Positions 1 through 8,900 of a DNA stretch of 64,000 nucleotides are shown here, one piece after another. The stretch is from Paenibacillus_Z sp042653205. GTDB lineage: Bacteria; Bacillota; Bacilli; Paenibacillales; Paenibacillaceae. The position numbers were made by a program, and so were the translations under genes. The first letter of the stretch is position 1. Each line of letters starts with the position of its first letter. Location of the stretch: contig NZ_JBHSHY010000001.1 in NCBI RefSeq assembly GCF_042653205.1, positions 372,001 through 436,000 of the forward strand. The letters are read 5' to 3'. Under the pieces are notes generated by a model. The model saw only the letters and a program-made list of their open reading frames with translations, searched no databases and was not told where the DNA came from.

Positions 1-517
1 GATAGCGGTTAAGCATTTGGAGCCGAAGCGGGTAATATTTTCGGTCTACATAGCCCATGAGGAGCAAGTCAATGCGTTTCGTTAACCGGTAATCCCGAAA
101 GACGGGCGCATGCGCGAAATGCGGCAGCCATCTCATTCTGGATACGTATTCCGGATACAAGTGGATAAAGGCGCTGCGGTACATCGAAAAGATCACGGGA
201 ACCCGGTGCTGCTGGATGAATGCTTTGCGTCCCTTGACGTCGAAATGGAGATCATGCATGATGATGCCCCATGGGATGGACAGCCGGGCAAGTCCTTCGA
301 TTCTCGGACAATGGGTATCGCGTAAATCATTCAGCAGAATAAAGTCCGGCTTGAACCGCAATTGCTTGAGAATGGCTGAAATATCGCCGTCCTCGTGATG
401 CAGCTCGAGGTCTGCATAGGCTTGCAGTTCCTGTTGGAAATAATAAAAACTCCGTTCCATCCGTTGGCTGAAATCACGCGTGATCAAGAGCAGCTTCAGT
501 TTTTTCAATCGTTCCAT
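1..517 (-). CDS. CgeB-like glycosyltransferase, 3' end beyond window
   Basis: An open frame of 172 codons runs from ATG at 517 off the left edge, so only the N-terminal part is seen. It starts with a basic segment and a beta strand (KLLLITRDF). Near residues 110-160 it has the pattern of CgeB-type family-1 glycosyltransferases: LYPEY, WLPHFAHAPVF, then IDLLLMGYVD followed by YYPLR. Proteins of this group are linked to spore-surface maturation, and the next gene upstream encodes a small spore-surface-like protein, which fits. The GGGAG is too close to the ATG, so TTG at 508 is an alternative start. Sugar donor and acceptor cannot be read. Confidence 0.7.
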   Translation of the reverse strand, partial: MERLKKLKLLLITRDFSQRMERSFYYFQQELQAYADLELHHEDGDISAILKQLRFKPDFILLNDLRDTHCPRIEGLARLSIPWGIIMHDLHFDVKGRKAFIQQHRVPVIFSMYRSAFIHLYPEYVSRMRWLPHFAHAPVFRDYRLTKRIDLLLMGYVDRKYYPLRLQMLNRY

Positions 518-579
518 CTCCCTTATTCGCGAATATGCAGGGGCCCGTACGGGATGAGACTTCTCCTCTTGCACATGGG

Positions 580-607
580 AAAGGACAGGAATCGCTTCCT
601 GCCCTTT
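580..607 (-). terminator. hairpin downstream of the 660-1073 gene
   Basis: AAAGGACAGGAA pairs with TTCCTGCCCTTT around a 4-base loop with one mismatch. It lies between the small gene at 660-1073 and the glycosyltransferase start at 517. There is no clear T-run, so it may be an attenuator or processing site rather than a full terminator. Confidence 0.4.
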
Positions 608-659
608 CTTCGGTCCTACTGCAGTTGTACCAGTCCGCTCGTGAATGAGAGATAGGAGA

Positions 660-1073
660 TTAGGCGGATGTGGAAGCTTCACCGGAGAAGACTTCCGGGC
701 CGTTGCGGACCGACGTGGTTGCACCGGACACGAACGACGTGTAGACCGTTTCCAATGCGGCAGGGGCAAGCAGATCCTGCGCGGTGAAAGCCGTAATCTG
801 CGTCGTTGCTACGGCGGTTACTACTCCAACAGCCGTGTAAATGACATTCGCCGCGGAGTAGCTGGCTCCCCGAACGATTTCGATCGTGTACGTGTCTCCG
901 AAATCACCGCTAATGCCGATCGTCCCTGACAGAGTAACAATCGGATTCGCGACGTTTTGCGTTTGAAGACCGATAATACCGAACAGAGCCGGCGTCGTGG
1001 TTAAAGCTGTTCCTGGCGAGCCAACCGTGTTGGAGTTCATGGAAGAACGTTTATCCAAAAATGTCCCCATCAT
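660..1073 (-). CDS. small Ser/Thr/Ala-rich protein, possible spore-surface protein
   Basis: This 137-residue protein has no signal peptide and no family I can name. After a short polar N-terminus (GTFLDKRSSMNSNT) it is low-complexity, rich in Thr, Ala, Val and Gly, with alternating hydrophobic residues suggesting beta strands. The end is GEASTSA. A strong AGGAGGTGAT sits 4 bases before tandem ATG codons; the first is used here. It precedes a CgeB-like glycosyltransferase on the same strand and is near a gerA operon, so a crust or exosporium component is a reasonable guess. That role is inferred from context and composition only. Confidence 0.6.
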   Translation of the reverse strand: MMGTFLDKRSSMNSNTVGSPGTALTTTPALFGIIGLQTQNVANPIVTLSGTIGISGDFGDTYTIEIVRGASYSAANVIYTAVGVVTAVATTQITAFTAQDLLAPAALETVYTSFVSGATTSVRNGPEVFSGEASTSA

Positions 1074-1163
1074 TAATCACCTCCTAATCTATGGTTAGTA
1101 TATTGAAGACTCTATTAAAGGGTTTGGACAAACGTACTAGGGGAAGCGTTCATTTTCATGCGT

Positions 1164-2249
1164 TTACATGTTCGGGGACTTTTTTCTCGCGGCCGACAAG
1201 ATCCACAGCAGCAGCGGAACCGCGATTCCGCAGATGGGGATAATCGCGTCCTGCCATAGTTTCTGAAACATGATGATCCATGTCTGATTCGGAACCATAA
1301 TCGCCGAGATGAACATGAGCGGCGCTCCGAACAAAATCATTTTCCGCCAGTCCTTGATATTGAGCCAGTTTGACATTTCGTAGCTGGTCAAGAACAAATA
1401 TAGCGACAGCTTCGCAAACACGCCGAAAACCCAAACGTAGATGACGAAGATATCGACGTTCTGAATAAAGTTCAAAATGTTGATGGACCGTACGATCATA
1501 AAATACGGGAACCTGAACTCGGCGGATAAATTAGGGCCCATAACGAGCAAAACCATTAAGGTTGCGGCGAACACGCCGAGTATGGTCACCAATAGGCCGA
1601 TCATCGATCTAGACATCGCCTTTTCCGGCTTATGCATGAACGCAATGACCGACAGCAGCATGAAGGTCTCGCCGAAGAAGGAACCGGGAGCGGCCGAAGC
1701 CTTCGCGACTTGCTTCCAGCTTATGTCGTTGAAAACCGGCGCCAGCTGACTCCAATCTACATTGCCCTTACTCAACACGAAGGTGAAGAACATGGTGATG
1801 ACGGTGAGCGGGCCCGCGATCTCGCAAAACCGCCCGATCGATGTTATGCCGCCGGTAAAGGTAATATACGCCATCAACGCCACCATGAGCAGCTCGATCA
1901 GCCATACGGGCGTCTGATCGAGCAGGATCAGGTGGATAAAATCGGCGAAGGAGCGGAGCACGTCGATCGATAGCATGTACCATGCCGCAAAGTACGGCAG
2001 CACGATCGCTCGGCCGAACCATTTCCCGAGCAGCTTCTGACTGTACTTGACCAGGGTCTGGCCGGGATGGAGCATACTCACGCGAACAGCCAGGAAGGTC
2101 AAGACGACGCCGATCAGGCCGGCGAGCAGCATCGATATCCAGGCGTCCTGCCTGGCCGTCTCGATCGCGGGCGATATTCGGAGCCAGACCTCCATGACTA
2201 ATTCGGAGGTCGCGATGATCCACACAACCTGATTTCCTGTCAGCTTCAC
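1164..2249 (-). CDS. GerAB/GerKB-type germination permease
   Basis: Integral membrane B subunit of a germinant receptor, in the amino acid permease-like spore germination family of about 360 residues. From GTG at 2249 the protein begins MKLTGNQVVWIIATSELVM and has about ten hydrophobic segments. The open frame reaches an ATG at 2288 touching the gerAC stop, but a GACAGGAGGGAT ribosome binding site 8-10 bases before GTG 2249 and the family-typical N-terminus favour the GTG. It is the last gene of an A-C-B operon. It would sit in the spore inner membrane and recognise germinants; the ligand is unknown. Confidence 0.9.
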   Translation of the reverse strand: MKLTGNQVVWIIATSELVMEVWLRISPAIETARQDAWISMLLAGLIGVVLTFLAVRVSMLHPGQTLVKYSQKLLGKWFGRAIVLPYFAAWYMLSIDVLRSFADFIHLILLDQTPVWLIELLMVALMAYITFTGGITSIGRFCEIAGPLTVITMFFTFVLSKGNVDWSQLAPVFNDISWKQVAKASAAPGSFFGETFMLLSVIAFMHKPEKAMSRSMIGLLVTILGVFAATLMVLLVMGPNLSAEFRFPYFMIVRSINILNFIQNVDIFVIYVWVFGVFAKLSLYLFLTSYEMSNWLNIKDWRKMILFGAPLMFISAIMVPNQTWIIMFQKLWQDAIIPICGIAVPLLLWILSAARKKSPNM

Positions 2250-2288
2250 AAGTCGATATCCCTCCTGTCCCGCCGGCAACGCAGGCAT

Positions 2289-3446
2289 TTAGCCGGCTTT
2301 GAAATGACGCATCAAGGATGAGCTGGACTGCCCCGGGTCCTTGCATTGAATGTCCACCTTCACGGTGATATGAACCCGAGGAAAGGTTGCCTTCCACTTG
2401 GGCCTTACCGTTTTCCACTGCACGGGTTGCTGCTTATGGAAGCTTTCCCCGAACGCGAATATATCCGCTTTGTACTGCTTCTGCACCTTATGCACCATTT
2501 CGGCGACCGACGTCTGAGTCGCCTCGCTTAGCGCCTTCTGAATGGTCGCGAGATCTTCCCGCTTCGTCGGATCAAGGTTGGAATTGTTCTCGACGATTGT
2601 GCCTTCGCCGGTTAAATGGACGTCAACGTCGATTTGCGAACCCGAAGGTTTGACGCGAACCTTATGCTTGAGCGTCTGGAGCCTCACGCTGACGTTGCCG
2701 TCGCCCTTCTTGACGAGGGCGGTGATGGCGAATCGGTTCAGTTTGCCGAGTATCCAATTCGTGTACAGCGCTTCCCTAACATTCAGGAAGCCGATCAACT
2801 TGAGGTCGTCATCCTTGTTAATAATGGCTCCTCCCGCATACTCGTACTTATGCACGGCATTCAGGCGGATCAACGGCACCAGCGGCTGCGTCGTCTGGCT
2901 CATCGATTCCGACAGGAAATTCCGGAAATAGTAAGGCTTCAAGCCCATCGACCTGATCTCCCGCGCCAGAGTCGGCGTAATGATGGGGTCGAAGATTGGC
3001 GTAATGGTAAAGATGTCCTTCGCCTCGGCGTTCTTCACCACGAATATCGAGGAGCGCAGTTCCGATTGCGGGTTGCGGATGAAAATATCCATAAAGCTGC
3101 CAATTCCGTGGGCGGCCATTCGATGACCGATAATAATGGTCTGGCGGTGACCGAAGAAGAGCGTCCGCGAAACTTGCTTCTGGAGATTTTCCACCGCGTC
3201 GTACACGTTCTTGCCGCTTGCCTTCATCATGCGGAAGCTCTGTTTCTTATTGCCGCCGCCGTCTTGCAAGCCTCCGATGCCTGCAGGTACGACGATCTGG
3301 GAGCTAAGCATGACCTCCCCTTCCTGCGTATAATCGAGCCCGGACCCGAGGACGAGCGCCTGCTCGTCCGGCTCCTGGAGATTCCAGCAGGCCGTTAGCG
3401 GCACGAACAGCAGCAGCGGCAGAATAAGCTTGCCCGCCCGCCTCAT
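2289..3446 (-). CDS. Ger(x)C family germination lipoprotein
   Basis: C subunit of a germinant receptor, 385 residues, usual length. The N-terminus is a lipoprotein signal with lipobox LTAC, so mature Cys is about residue 20, followed by WNLQEPDEQALVLGSG, the conserved family opening (W-x-x-x-E near the Cys). Family motifs SGKNVYDAVENLQ and FFGHRQTIIIG lie near residues 85-110. It overlaps the end of the upstream A gene by 4 bases (ATGA), showing translational coupling. Known C subunits are tethered to the outer face of the inner spore membrane. Confidence 0.92.
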   Translation of the reverse strand: MRRAGKLILPLLLFVPLTACWNLQEPDEQALVLGSGLDYTQEGEVMLSSQIVVPAGIGGLQDGGGNKKQSFRMMKASGKNVYDAVENLQKQVSRTLFFGHRQTIIIGHRMAAHGIGSFMDIFIRNPQSELRSSIFVVKNAEAKDIFTITPIFDPIITPTLAREIRSMGLKPYYFRNFLSESMSQTTQPLVPLIRLNAVHKYEYAGGAIINKDDDLKLIGFLNVREALYTNWILGKLNRFAITALVKKGDGNVSVRLQTLKHKVRVKPSGSQIDVDVHLTGEGTIVENNSNLDPTKREDLATIQKALSEATQTSVAEMVHKVQKQYKADIFAFGESFHKQQPVQWKTVRPKWKATFPRVHITVKVDIQCKDPGQSSSSLMRHFKAG

Positions 3447-4888
3447 GTGGGCTCAGCCTCCGGCTCGGACTTCTTAACTTGCTTGCGGGGCCGCCGCACC
3501 ACGAGATCCTTCAGCCTGCGGGAGGCAAGCGGTGCCACCGGGCTGAAATACGGGGTGCCGAACGAGCTCAGGTGGATCATATGAATCAGAATGGCGATGA
3601 TCCCGACGGCCATCCCGAACAGGCCGAAGATGCCGGACATAATAAGCAGCGGAAACCGGAGCATCCGCAGCGGATAACCGGCGCGGTAGCGCGGAATGAC
3701 GAAGGAAGAGATACCTGCGGCCGCGACAACGATAACGATCGGCGCTGAGATAATCCCGGCGCGAACCGCCGCTTCGCCGATGACGAGCGCCCCGGCGACG
3801 GTGACGAGCGGTCCGATCTGCGTCGGCAGGCGGATGCCGGCCTCGCGCAGTCCCTCGAACATGAGCTCCATCAACAGCACCTCGACGACGGTCGGGAACG
3901 GCGCCTTCTCCCGCAGCATCGCGATCGTAGTCATGAGCTTGAGCGGCACCATCTCCTGATGATAGTTGGTCAGCGCGATATACAAGGACGGGAAGAGGAC
4001 CGAGAAGAGGATGAACCCGAAGCGGATCCAGCGGCTGAAATCGACGAACAAGAACCGCTCGTAGTAATCGTCGGGCGCCTGCAGACCGCCCCAGAATGTG
4101 GCCGGGGCAACGATGACGAACGGTGAACCGTTGGTAATAATGGCGACTTTGCCTTCAAGCAATTCGGCCGCTACGACGTCGGGTCGTTCCGTGTTGCCCA
4201 TCTGCTGAAAGGGGGTGAAATGAAAGTCCTCGATCGATTCCTCGATGTAGCCCGATTCGAGAATGCCCTCCATTTCGATCTTGCCGATTCGCTCGCGGAC
4301 GGTCTTCAGCACGTCCATGGAGACCTTGCCTTCAATATAGGAGATGACGATTTCCGTCTGCGACAAGCTGCCGACTTTATGCGATTCCATCTTCAGCTTC
4401 GGCGTCCCGAGTATGCGGCGAAGCATGGTGGTATTGATCCGAAGGTTTTCGGTGAAGCTTTCCTTGGAGCCCCGGAGCGTCGCTTCTTCGGTAGGCTCCT
4501 CGATGCTGCGGGTTTCAAATTGCTTGATATCCGCGATAAGCGCGTGCGGTTCCCCGTCGACCAGCAGGGCGAGGTGTCCCTTCAGGATCATCTCGGCAAT
4601 CGCGGTCGTATCGGACAGCTTCATCGTCTCCAGGATGGATATGAGCTCTTGGTCGAACATCTGGGCGATGCTGTCCATCGCTCCGAGACCTTTCGGCAGC
4701 CCATTATAGAGGAGCGGCTTAAGCACGTGTGAAGAGATGATAGCGGTATCGATCATGCCGTCGGTGTATATCAGGAGCAGCTTGGGCTGGTCGTTAATCG
4801 TAATCTGACGGAATTTGACATCCGAACAATTCTGAAAAATGTCTTTGAGAACTCGTTCATTCTCTGTGAGGTCTGCGCCAATGTGCAT
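3443..4888 (-). CDS. GerAA-type germination protein A subunit
   Basis: A subunit of a germinant receptor, about 481 residues. It has a soluble N-terminal half with the family pattern LRGSKESFTENLRINTTMLRR, then ESGYIEESIED and NTERPDVVAAELLEGKVAI, and a C-terminal half with about five membrane segments. The C-terminus is basic (RRLKDLVVRRPRKQVKK). It is the first gene of the operon. The frame also opens at TTG 4900; ATG at 4888 is chosen because the AAGG before the TTG leaves no spacing, though the site is weak either way. Expression would be in the forespore. Confidence 0.9.
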   Translation of the reverse strand: MHIGADLTENERVLKDIFQNCSDVKFRQITINDQPKLLLIYTDGMIDTAIISSHVLKPLLYNGLPKGLGAMDSIAQMFDQELISILETMKLSDTTAIAEMILKGHLALLVDGEPHALIADIKQFETRSIEEPTEEATLRGSKESFTENLRINTTMLRRILGTPKLKMESHKVGSLSQTEIVISYIEGKVSMDVLKTVRERIGKIEMEGILESGYIEESIEDFHFTPFQQMGNTERPDVVAAELLEGKVAIITNGSPFVIVAPATFWGGLQAPDDYYERFLFVDFSRWIRFGFILFSVLFPSLYIALTNYHQEMVPLKLMTTIAMLREKAPFPTVVEVLLMELMFEGLREAGIRLPTQIGPLVTVAGALVIGEAAVRAGIISAPIVIVVAAAGISSFVIPRYRAGYPLRMLRFPLLIMSGIFGLFGMAVGIIAILIHMIHLSSFGTPYFSPVAPLASRRLKDLVVRRPRKQVKKSEPEAEPT

Positions 4889-5044
4889 GATTGTTCTCAA
4901 CCTTCTTGAAGGAGTGTATATCGATACGCATGTTATATCTTTCCTTAATCAAGGAACATTATGCTGGTATGGAAACAGCGCTTCGAAGCGTTCTGAGCCT
5001 TTTTTCATCTCATTAACGCGGTGTCGCATTAAACCATTCGGCCA

Positions 5045-5078
5045 AAAACAAAGACTGTCGTAACTTTCCCGACAGTCT
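5045..5078 (-). terminator. terminator of the 5169-5753 gene
   Basis: On the minus strand AGACTGTCG pairs with CGACAGTCT around a 9-base loop, followed by TTGTTTTTGG. It lies 90 bases after the stop of the secreted-protein gene. Confidence 0.75.
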
Positions 5079-5168
5079 CGAACCGCTTGGCACGCGGCGG
5101 CTTAAGCATGTGTTCTTGTCCTCAAGCAGCTGGCCAAGCCGCTGCTGGCAATCAAGGCAACCTATCGA

Positions 5169-5753
5169 TTACATCGGTTGGATGGGATCGCCGTTCAAGA
5201 TGTCTTCCACTTCTTGGTAGCCATCCGGGTAGGCGAAGTTATATCGCGCCGGAAGCGCAAATACGTATTTGTCGTTGCGAGTGAGTTCGCTTGGCCCCAT
5301 AGGCGCCGCACCGATGAAGAACTTCTCCTGCTGGAGCGCGTTCCATTGCGCGATCGTAAAAACATAAATCGGGATGTCCTGTCTAGGCTTGTCAGCTGTC
5401 CATTCGGGATGGCGGATGCCGATAGACGCGCCGCTTTCGATAGCTTTGCCGTCTGCCGGATCTTGACCCGTCCATTTGCCCGTTACGATCGTGTACCCTT
5501 TCCAGCTGGCTGGCAGCGTGAAACGGAAACCATACTCGCTATTCTCATAGACGATTTGATTGGCGGTTGCGTCAGCTTGATTCGCTTGTGCAACGGCTGG
5601 GACGGACTGTTGAGCTTGATTCGCTTGTGTAACGGCTGGTGCAACTGCTTTCGCATGATTCGCTTGATTAGCGGATACGACGGCCGGTACGGATATGGCA
5701 ACGGCAGCCACCAGCAGCAGCACCGCGGCGGCTCCTTTGTTTTTCTTTTTCAT
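5169..5753 (-). CDS. small secreted protein, duplicate copy 1
   Basis: A 194-residue exported protein. Residues 1-28 are a signal peptide (KKKNKG, a hydrophobic core, VSA-N). Residues 29-70 are a linker built from QANQA-type repeats rich in Ala, Gln and Pro. From about residue 72 a globular domain starts NSEYGFRFTLPASWKGY, resembling PsbP-like or lipoprotein domains described only as hypothetical. A second copy lies at 36004-36588: the globular domains differ at a single residue (N versus K near the end) while the linkers differ widely. Function is unknown; probably in the envelope or medium. Confidence 0.85.
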   Translation of the reverse strand: MKKKNKGAAAVLLLVAAVAISVPAVVSANQANHAKAVAPAVTQANQAQQSVPAVAQANQADATANQIVYENSEYGFRFTLPASWKGYTIVTGKWTGQDPADGKAIESGASIGIRHPEWTADKPRQDIPIYVFTIAQWNALQQEKFFIGAAPMGPSELTRNDKYVFALPARYNFAYPDGYQEVEDILNGDPIQPM

Positions 5754-5877
5754 GTTTTAGTTTCTCCTCGTTATTTTCGCTTTGATTCAAATTAGGCGCA
5801 ATGCCTCGATGGGCTTGTTCGCGCCCCGCTTGCAACTTCATATTACCGAGATCAGCCTCTTAAGGAATGACAGAACG

Positions 5878-5893
5878 GTAACGAAACCATTAC
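5878..5893. promoter_or_regulatory. GTAAC-N6-TTAC box, copy 1
   Basis: GTAACGAAACCATTAC, an imperfect inverted repeat, lies about 125 bases upstream of the secreted-protein gene. A nearly identical box (GTAACGAAACCGTTAC) lies at the same relative place before the paralogue, inside a wider conserved stretch, so it is a candidate regulator site. The regulator is unknown. Confidence 0.5.
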
Positions 5894-5993
5894 AAGTCGG
5901 AAACAATACATTTTGATCATCGGTATCACGGTACCACTTTAACCTCCCCCCTATTCAACCCTCCCTCATCTCTTCGTTCGGCCCATAACGCAA

Positions 5994-6045
5994 GTGACCC
6001 GCAAAAGGAGTCACTTTGTTCAAAAGTGTCCTTCTTGCGGGTCAC
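5994..6045. repeat. 52-base imperfect palindrome
   Basis: GTGACCCGCAA at the left end matches TTGCGGGTCAC at the right end, and the interior AAGGAGTCACTTT/AAAGTGTCCTT continues the pairing around a small loop. It is a very stable hairpin between divergent genes, without a T-run on the plus strand. It could be a terminator reading from either side, a processing site or a mobile repeat. Confidence 0.65.
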
Positions 6046-6118
6046 GGTTCAGATTTTAAAGCTGATTTACCAATAAAATACATGGAATTGATTCGGAATT
6101 AATGTTGGAGGTGCTATA

Positions 6119-6190
6119 TTGACTGCGGAAGCTTGTCGAATCTCTGGCTATACCAAGCGGCTTCCGGAGCTCTATTATTCTACATCTTAG
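6119..6190 (+). CDS. possible 23-residue leader peptide
   Basis: A TTG codon 7 bases after GGAGG opens a 23-codon frame ending in TAG at 6188-6190, 12 bases before the phosphoesterase ATG. It includes the run RISGYTKRLPELYY. It could be a leader ORF coupled to the next gene or just a chance ribosome binding site. Nothing else supports it. Confidence 0.25.
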   Translation: MTAEACRISGYTKRLPELYYSTS

Positions 6191-6202
6191 TTAGGAGGAA
6201 CA

Positions 6203-7897
6203 ATGATGAGACACATCCGCAAAAAAGGGGCTGCCCTGCTTGCCGCCACCGGCGTCGTCACCGTTACGCTCCTAGCCCCCGGAGCAGCGCTCGCCACGGC
6301 AGCGGCCCTGACGCACCCGACGACGCCGCCGCACCCGGGCGCAGGGCACGGCCACGCCGCCCATCCCGCGCAGCAGACCATCTGGCGCGGAGACTTCGAC
6401 AGCTCCAGCTCCGCCTGGACGATCGAGACTGCCGGCGCCACCGGCGCTTGGCAGGGCTGGACGTTCACGAAGCGTGACGACTGGTTCGCCGCCGCCGAAC
6501 CGCAGGGCGTTGGCTGCGATCCGGACGCCGATCAGCCGCTGGACAACAGCTGCTTCCTCGACGAGCGCAACCAGTTCTCCCGCGCGCGCGGCACGCTCGC
6601 CGTAGCTGACAACGGGATCGCGGCCGCGAACGGCGCCGTCATCGACAACGCGCACCCCGTCTCCACCGCATTGATCAGCCCGAGCGTCACCGTCGAAGGC
6701 CGCGACGAGGTCGAGCTCGTCTTCGCTTCGCACTACGAGCAGGCGCATAAGGCCGTCGCCCGCGTCACCGTATCGTTCGACGGCGGTAACGCGCAGGAGA
6801 TCCTGCGCTATTACGGTGCGCGCATCAGCGACAACGGCGGCGGCGACGTGCTCTCCGGTCAGGAGGTCATTCCGGTGAATGTTCCCGCCAGGGCGAAGTC
6901 CGCTGTGTTTCGCTTCGAGTACACAAGCAACAAGCCCGAGCTGTACTGGGCACTGGACGACGTGCTTGTGCGCACGCCGCTCGCCCCGCTGGCTCCGAAT
7001 GCGAAGGGTACGACGCTGCAGGTGTTCAGCGACATCCAGGGTGAGGGTCTCCCCTACCTCGACGCCGCCCTTGACCTGCTTCACCGCGAAGCCCCGAAAG
7101 CGTCAGCCGCGCTCATCGCCGGCGACATCATCAGCGGTCCGAAGGAGAATGGCCAGGAGGCGCAGCTCGCCGAGTACAAGGAGGTGAGCGACATCTTCGC
7201 CAAGCACAAGATGCCGCCGGTGTACCCCGCGATCGGCAACCACGACACGCGCAGCTCCGTGCTCAGCCTCGGTCAGCAGGCCGACAATTTCATCGCCTGG
7301 GCCAACCGGTGGGGCGCCAAGATCGACAAGACCTACTACGAGAAAGTGATCGATGGCATCCCCTTGATCGCGCTCGGCGCCGAAGCCGGCACCACGGCCG
7401 CGGAAGGCGGCGTCAGCGACAAGCAGGTCCAGTTCTTGAAGGACCGCCTCGCGTACTGGAAGACGCAGGGTAACCAGGTTGTCGTGATGGGCCACTACCC
7501 GTTCGAATGGTCGGTCTCCGGCACCTACGGCAGCTTCTACCAGAACAGCAGCCGCATCCAGGTGCTTGAGGACATCATCGGCCAATACTCCAATGTTGTC
7601 TACATCAGCGGCCACTCGCACTGGTCGCCGTACCTGCGAGACTGGTCGGGCCGCCCGGTGACCGAAGGCGGCGACCCCGACGGCTTCGCGGCGTTCAACA
7701 CGGGCTCGCTGGCGATGGAGTTCGGTCCGAACCCGATCAACCCGTGGGATGAAGACTCGATGACCGACCGGCCGGAGTCGCCCACGGTAATGACCATCAC
7801 GAAGTACGATGACCGCATGATCGTACGCGACTTCGACGTTTTGACCGGCGAGCAGATCCAGGAGCTGACCGTAGCGAACCCGCTCGCGGGAGACTGA
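6203..7897 (+). CDS. exported calcineurin-like metallophosphoesterase
   Basis: A 564-residue secreted phosphoesterase. Residues 1-32 form a signal peptide (MRHIRKKG then a hydrophobic core ending ALA). Residues 60-260 look like a beta-sandwich domain (DFDSSSSAWTIE to LDDVLVRTPL). Residues 270-480 are the metallophosphatase fold: FSDIQ (D277), AGDII (D308), GNHD (N346, H347), GHYP (H431) and GHSH (H471, H473). The first block reads D-x-Q where most members have D-x-H. AGGAGG precedes tandem ATGs. The gene is far more GC-rich than its neighbours, with G or C at nearly every third position, suggesting acquisition from a high-GC donor. The substrate is unknown. Confidence 0.88.
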   Translation: MMRHIRKKGAALLAATGVVTVTLLAPGAALATAAALTHPTTPPHPGAGHGHAAHPAQQTIWRGDFDSSSSAWTIETAGATGAWQGWTFTKRDDWFAAAEPQGVGCDPDADQPLDNSCFLDERNQFSRARGTLAVADNGIAAANGAVIDNAHPVSTALISPSVTVEGRDEVELVFASHYEQAHKAVARVTVSFDGGNAQEILRYYGARISDNGGGDVLSGQEVIPVNVPARAKSAVFRFEYTSNKPELYWALDDVLVRTPLAPLAPNAKGTTLQVFSDIQGEGLPYLDAALDLLHREAPKASAALIAGDIISGPKENGQEAQLAEYKEVSDIFAKHKMPPVYPAIGNHDTRSSVLSLGQQADNFIAWANRWGAKIDKTYYEKVIDGIPLIALGAEAGTTAAEGGVSDKQVQFLKDRLAYWKTQGNQVVVMGHYPFEWSVSGTYGSFYQNSSRIQVLEDIIGQYSNVVYISGHSHWSPYLRDWSGRPVTEGGDPDGFAAFNTGSLAMEFGPNPINPWDEDSMTDRPESPTVMTITKYDDRMIVRDFDVLTGEQIQELTVANPLAGD

Positions 7898-7910
7898 CCC
7901 TCTAAACTCC

Positions 7911-7953
7911 AAACGCTCCGTCTCGCCCTCACCGGGCGGGACGGGGCGTTTTC
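7911..7953 (+). terminator. terminator of the phosphoesterase gene
   Basis: AACGCTCCGTCTCGCCC pairs with GGGCGGGACGGGGCGTT around a short loop and is followed by TTTC, 15 bases after the stop. Confidence 0.85.
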
Positions 7954-7999
7954 GTGCTACCGGAGAAGGCGGACCGCCTTCATCGCCGGGAAGAGACGC

Positions 8000-8860
8000 T
8001 TAGGCGTCTCTCCACGCGTCCAATCCGAGCAGCTTTCGGCCAAGCGGCGTTAGCTCGGGCGGCCCCTCGAACGCCGTTTGTTCCCACTTTCTCGGATCTC
8101 CGGGGAAGGCAGGGTGATGCTCGGGTGCGCTTCGCTCGCGCCACATCTTAACGCGCTGTTCCCTCGCCTCCTCGCTGCCTTCCGGGAACATCGTCATATA
8201 TTGCGCGTAACGAGGGACCGTATTCCGGTTATGCCCGTTTCCGTGCGCCAGCAGCACGTCCCAGATGAGCAGATCTCCCGCCTTCCCGGGAATGGGCCGC
8301 GCTTCGTAGCCCGTCAGATCGGGAACTCGGGGATTACGGTCGGCGGGCTGCCGATCCAGATACTGCTCCAAGTCATGATAGATTTCCGGCACGCATTGAA
8401 ACCCGCCCTGATTCGCCTCCGTATCCGCCAAATAGAGCACGCCCTGCACCCTGCGCCCTTTCGGTATCGGGCGCGGCAGGACGCTCGTATCCGTATCCCA
8501 ATGAATGAAGCTGTTGTCCAGATGCTTCTTATCGGCTCTCATCGGCGGCTTCATGTTCACGCGGTCGATGCTCACCCACAGCTTCTCCTCGCCCAGCAGC
8601 GCGGCGAACGCATCATAGACGGCTTCCAGCTGGCGAATGTCCCACATCGCCTGATGATGATACAGCTCGACCATGCCGTCTCGGTTCATCACGCCTGGCG
8701 GCGGCGCATACCAATTCTCCGGGTCGGAAGCGTCCTTGCCGAGACAGGACCAGATCGCCTCGATGACCTTATCGCAATACGCTTTGGGCACGAGGCCTTC
8801 GAGCTTCACGTACCCGTTATGCCGAAAAAATTCAACCTGTTCCTTGGTGATGATCGCCAT
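8000..8860 (-). CDS. phytanoyl-CoA dioxygenase (PhyH) family protein
   Basis: A 286-residue Fe(II)/2-oxoglutarate-dependent oxygenase-like protein. The iron ligands are readable as H120-x-D122 (IHWDTD) and H206 (LLAHGNGHN), with R217 placed to bind 2-oxoglutarate. ATG at 8860 is preferred over 8875 because GGAGGGATGGGAA directly precedes it. It is the last gene of an operon with an isomerase, a solute-binding protein and two permeases, so a small sugar-derived or glycoside substrate is more likely than phytanoyl-CoA. The reaction is not determined. Confidence 0.88.
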   Translation of the reverse strand: MAIITKEQVEFFRHNGYVKLEGLVPKAYCDKVIEAIWSCLGKDASDPENWYAPPPGVMNRDGMVELYHHQAMWDIRQLEAVYDAFAALLGEEKLWVSIDRVNMKPPMRADKKHLDNSFIHWDTDTSVLPRPIPKGRRVQGVLYLADTEANQGGFQCVPEIYHDLEQYLDRQPADRNPRVPDLTGYEARPIPGKAGDLLIWDVLLAHGNGHNRNTVPRYAQYMTMFPEGSEEAREQRVKMWRERSAPEHHPAFPGDPRKWEQTAFEGPPELTPLGRKLLGLDAWRDA

Positions 8861-8900
8861 TTCCCATCCCTCCATGTTCCTGATCAGCGTCGGCCGAACC

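Larger units (their letters stand above)
5754..6202. other. 449-base intergenic region
   Basis: Divergent upstream region of the secreted protein (minus) and the phosphoesterase (plus). It holds a box shared with the duplicate gene (5878-5893), a long palindrome (5994-6045) and a possible leader ORF (6119-6190). No other gene is visible. Confidence 0.6.
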
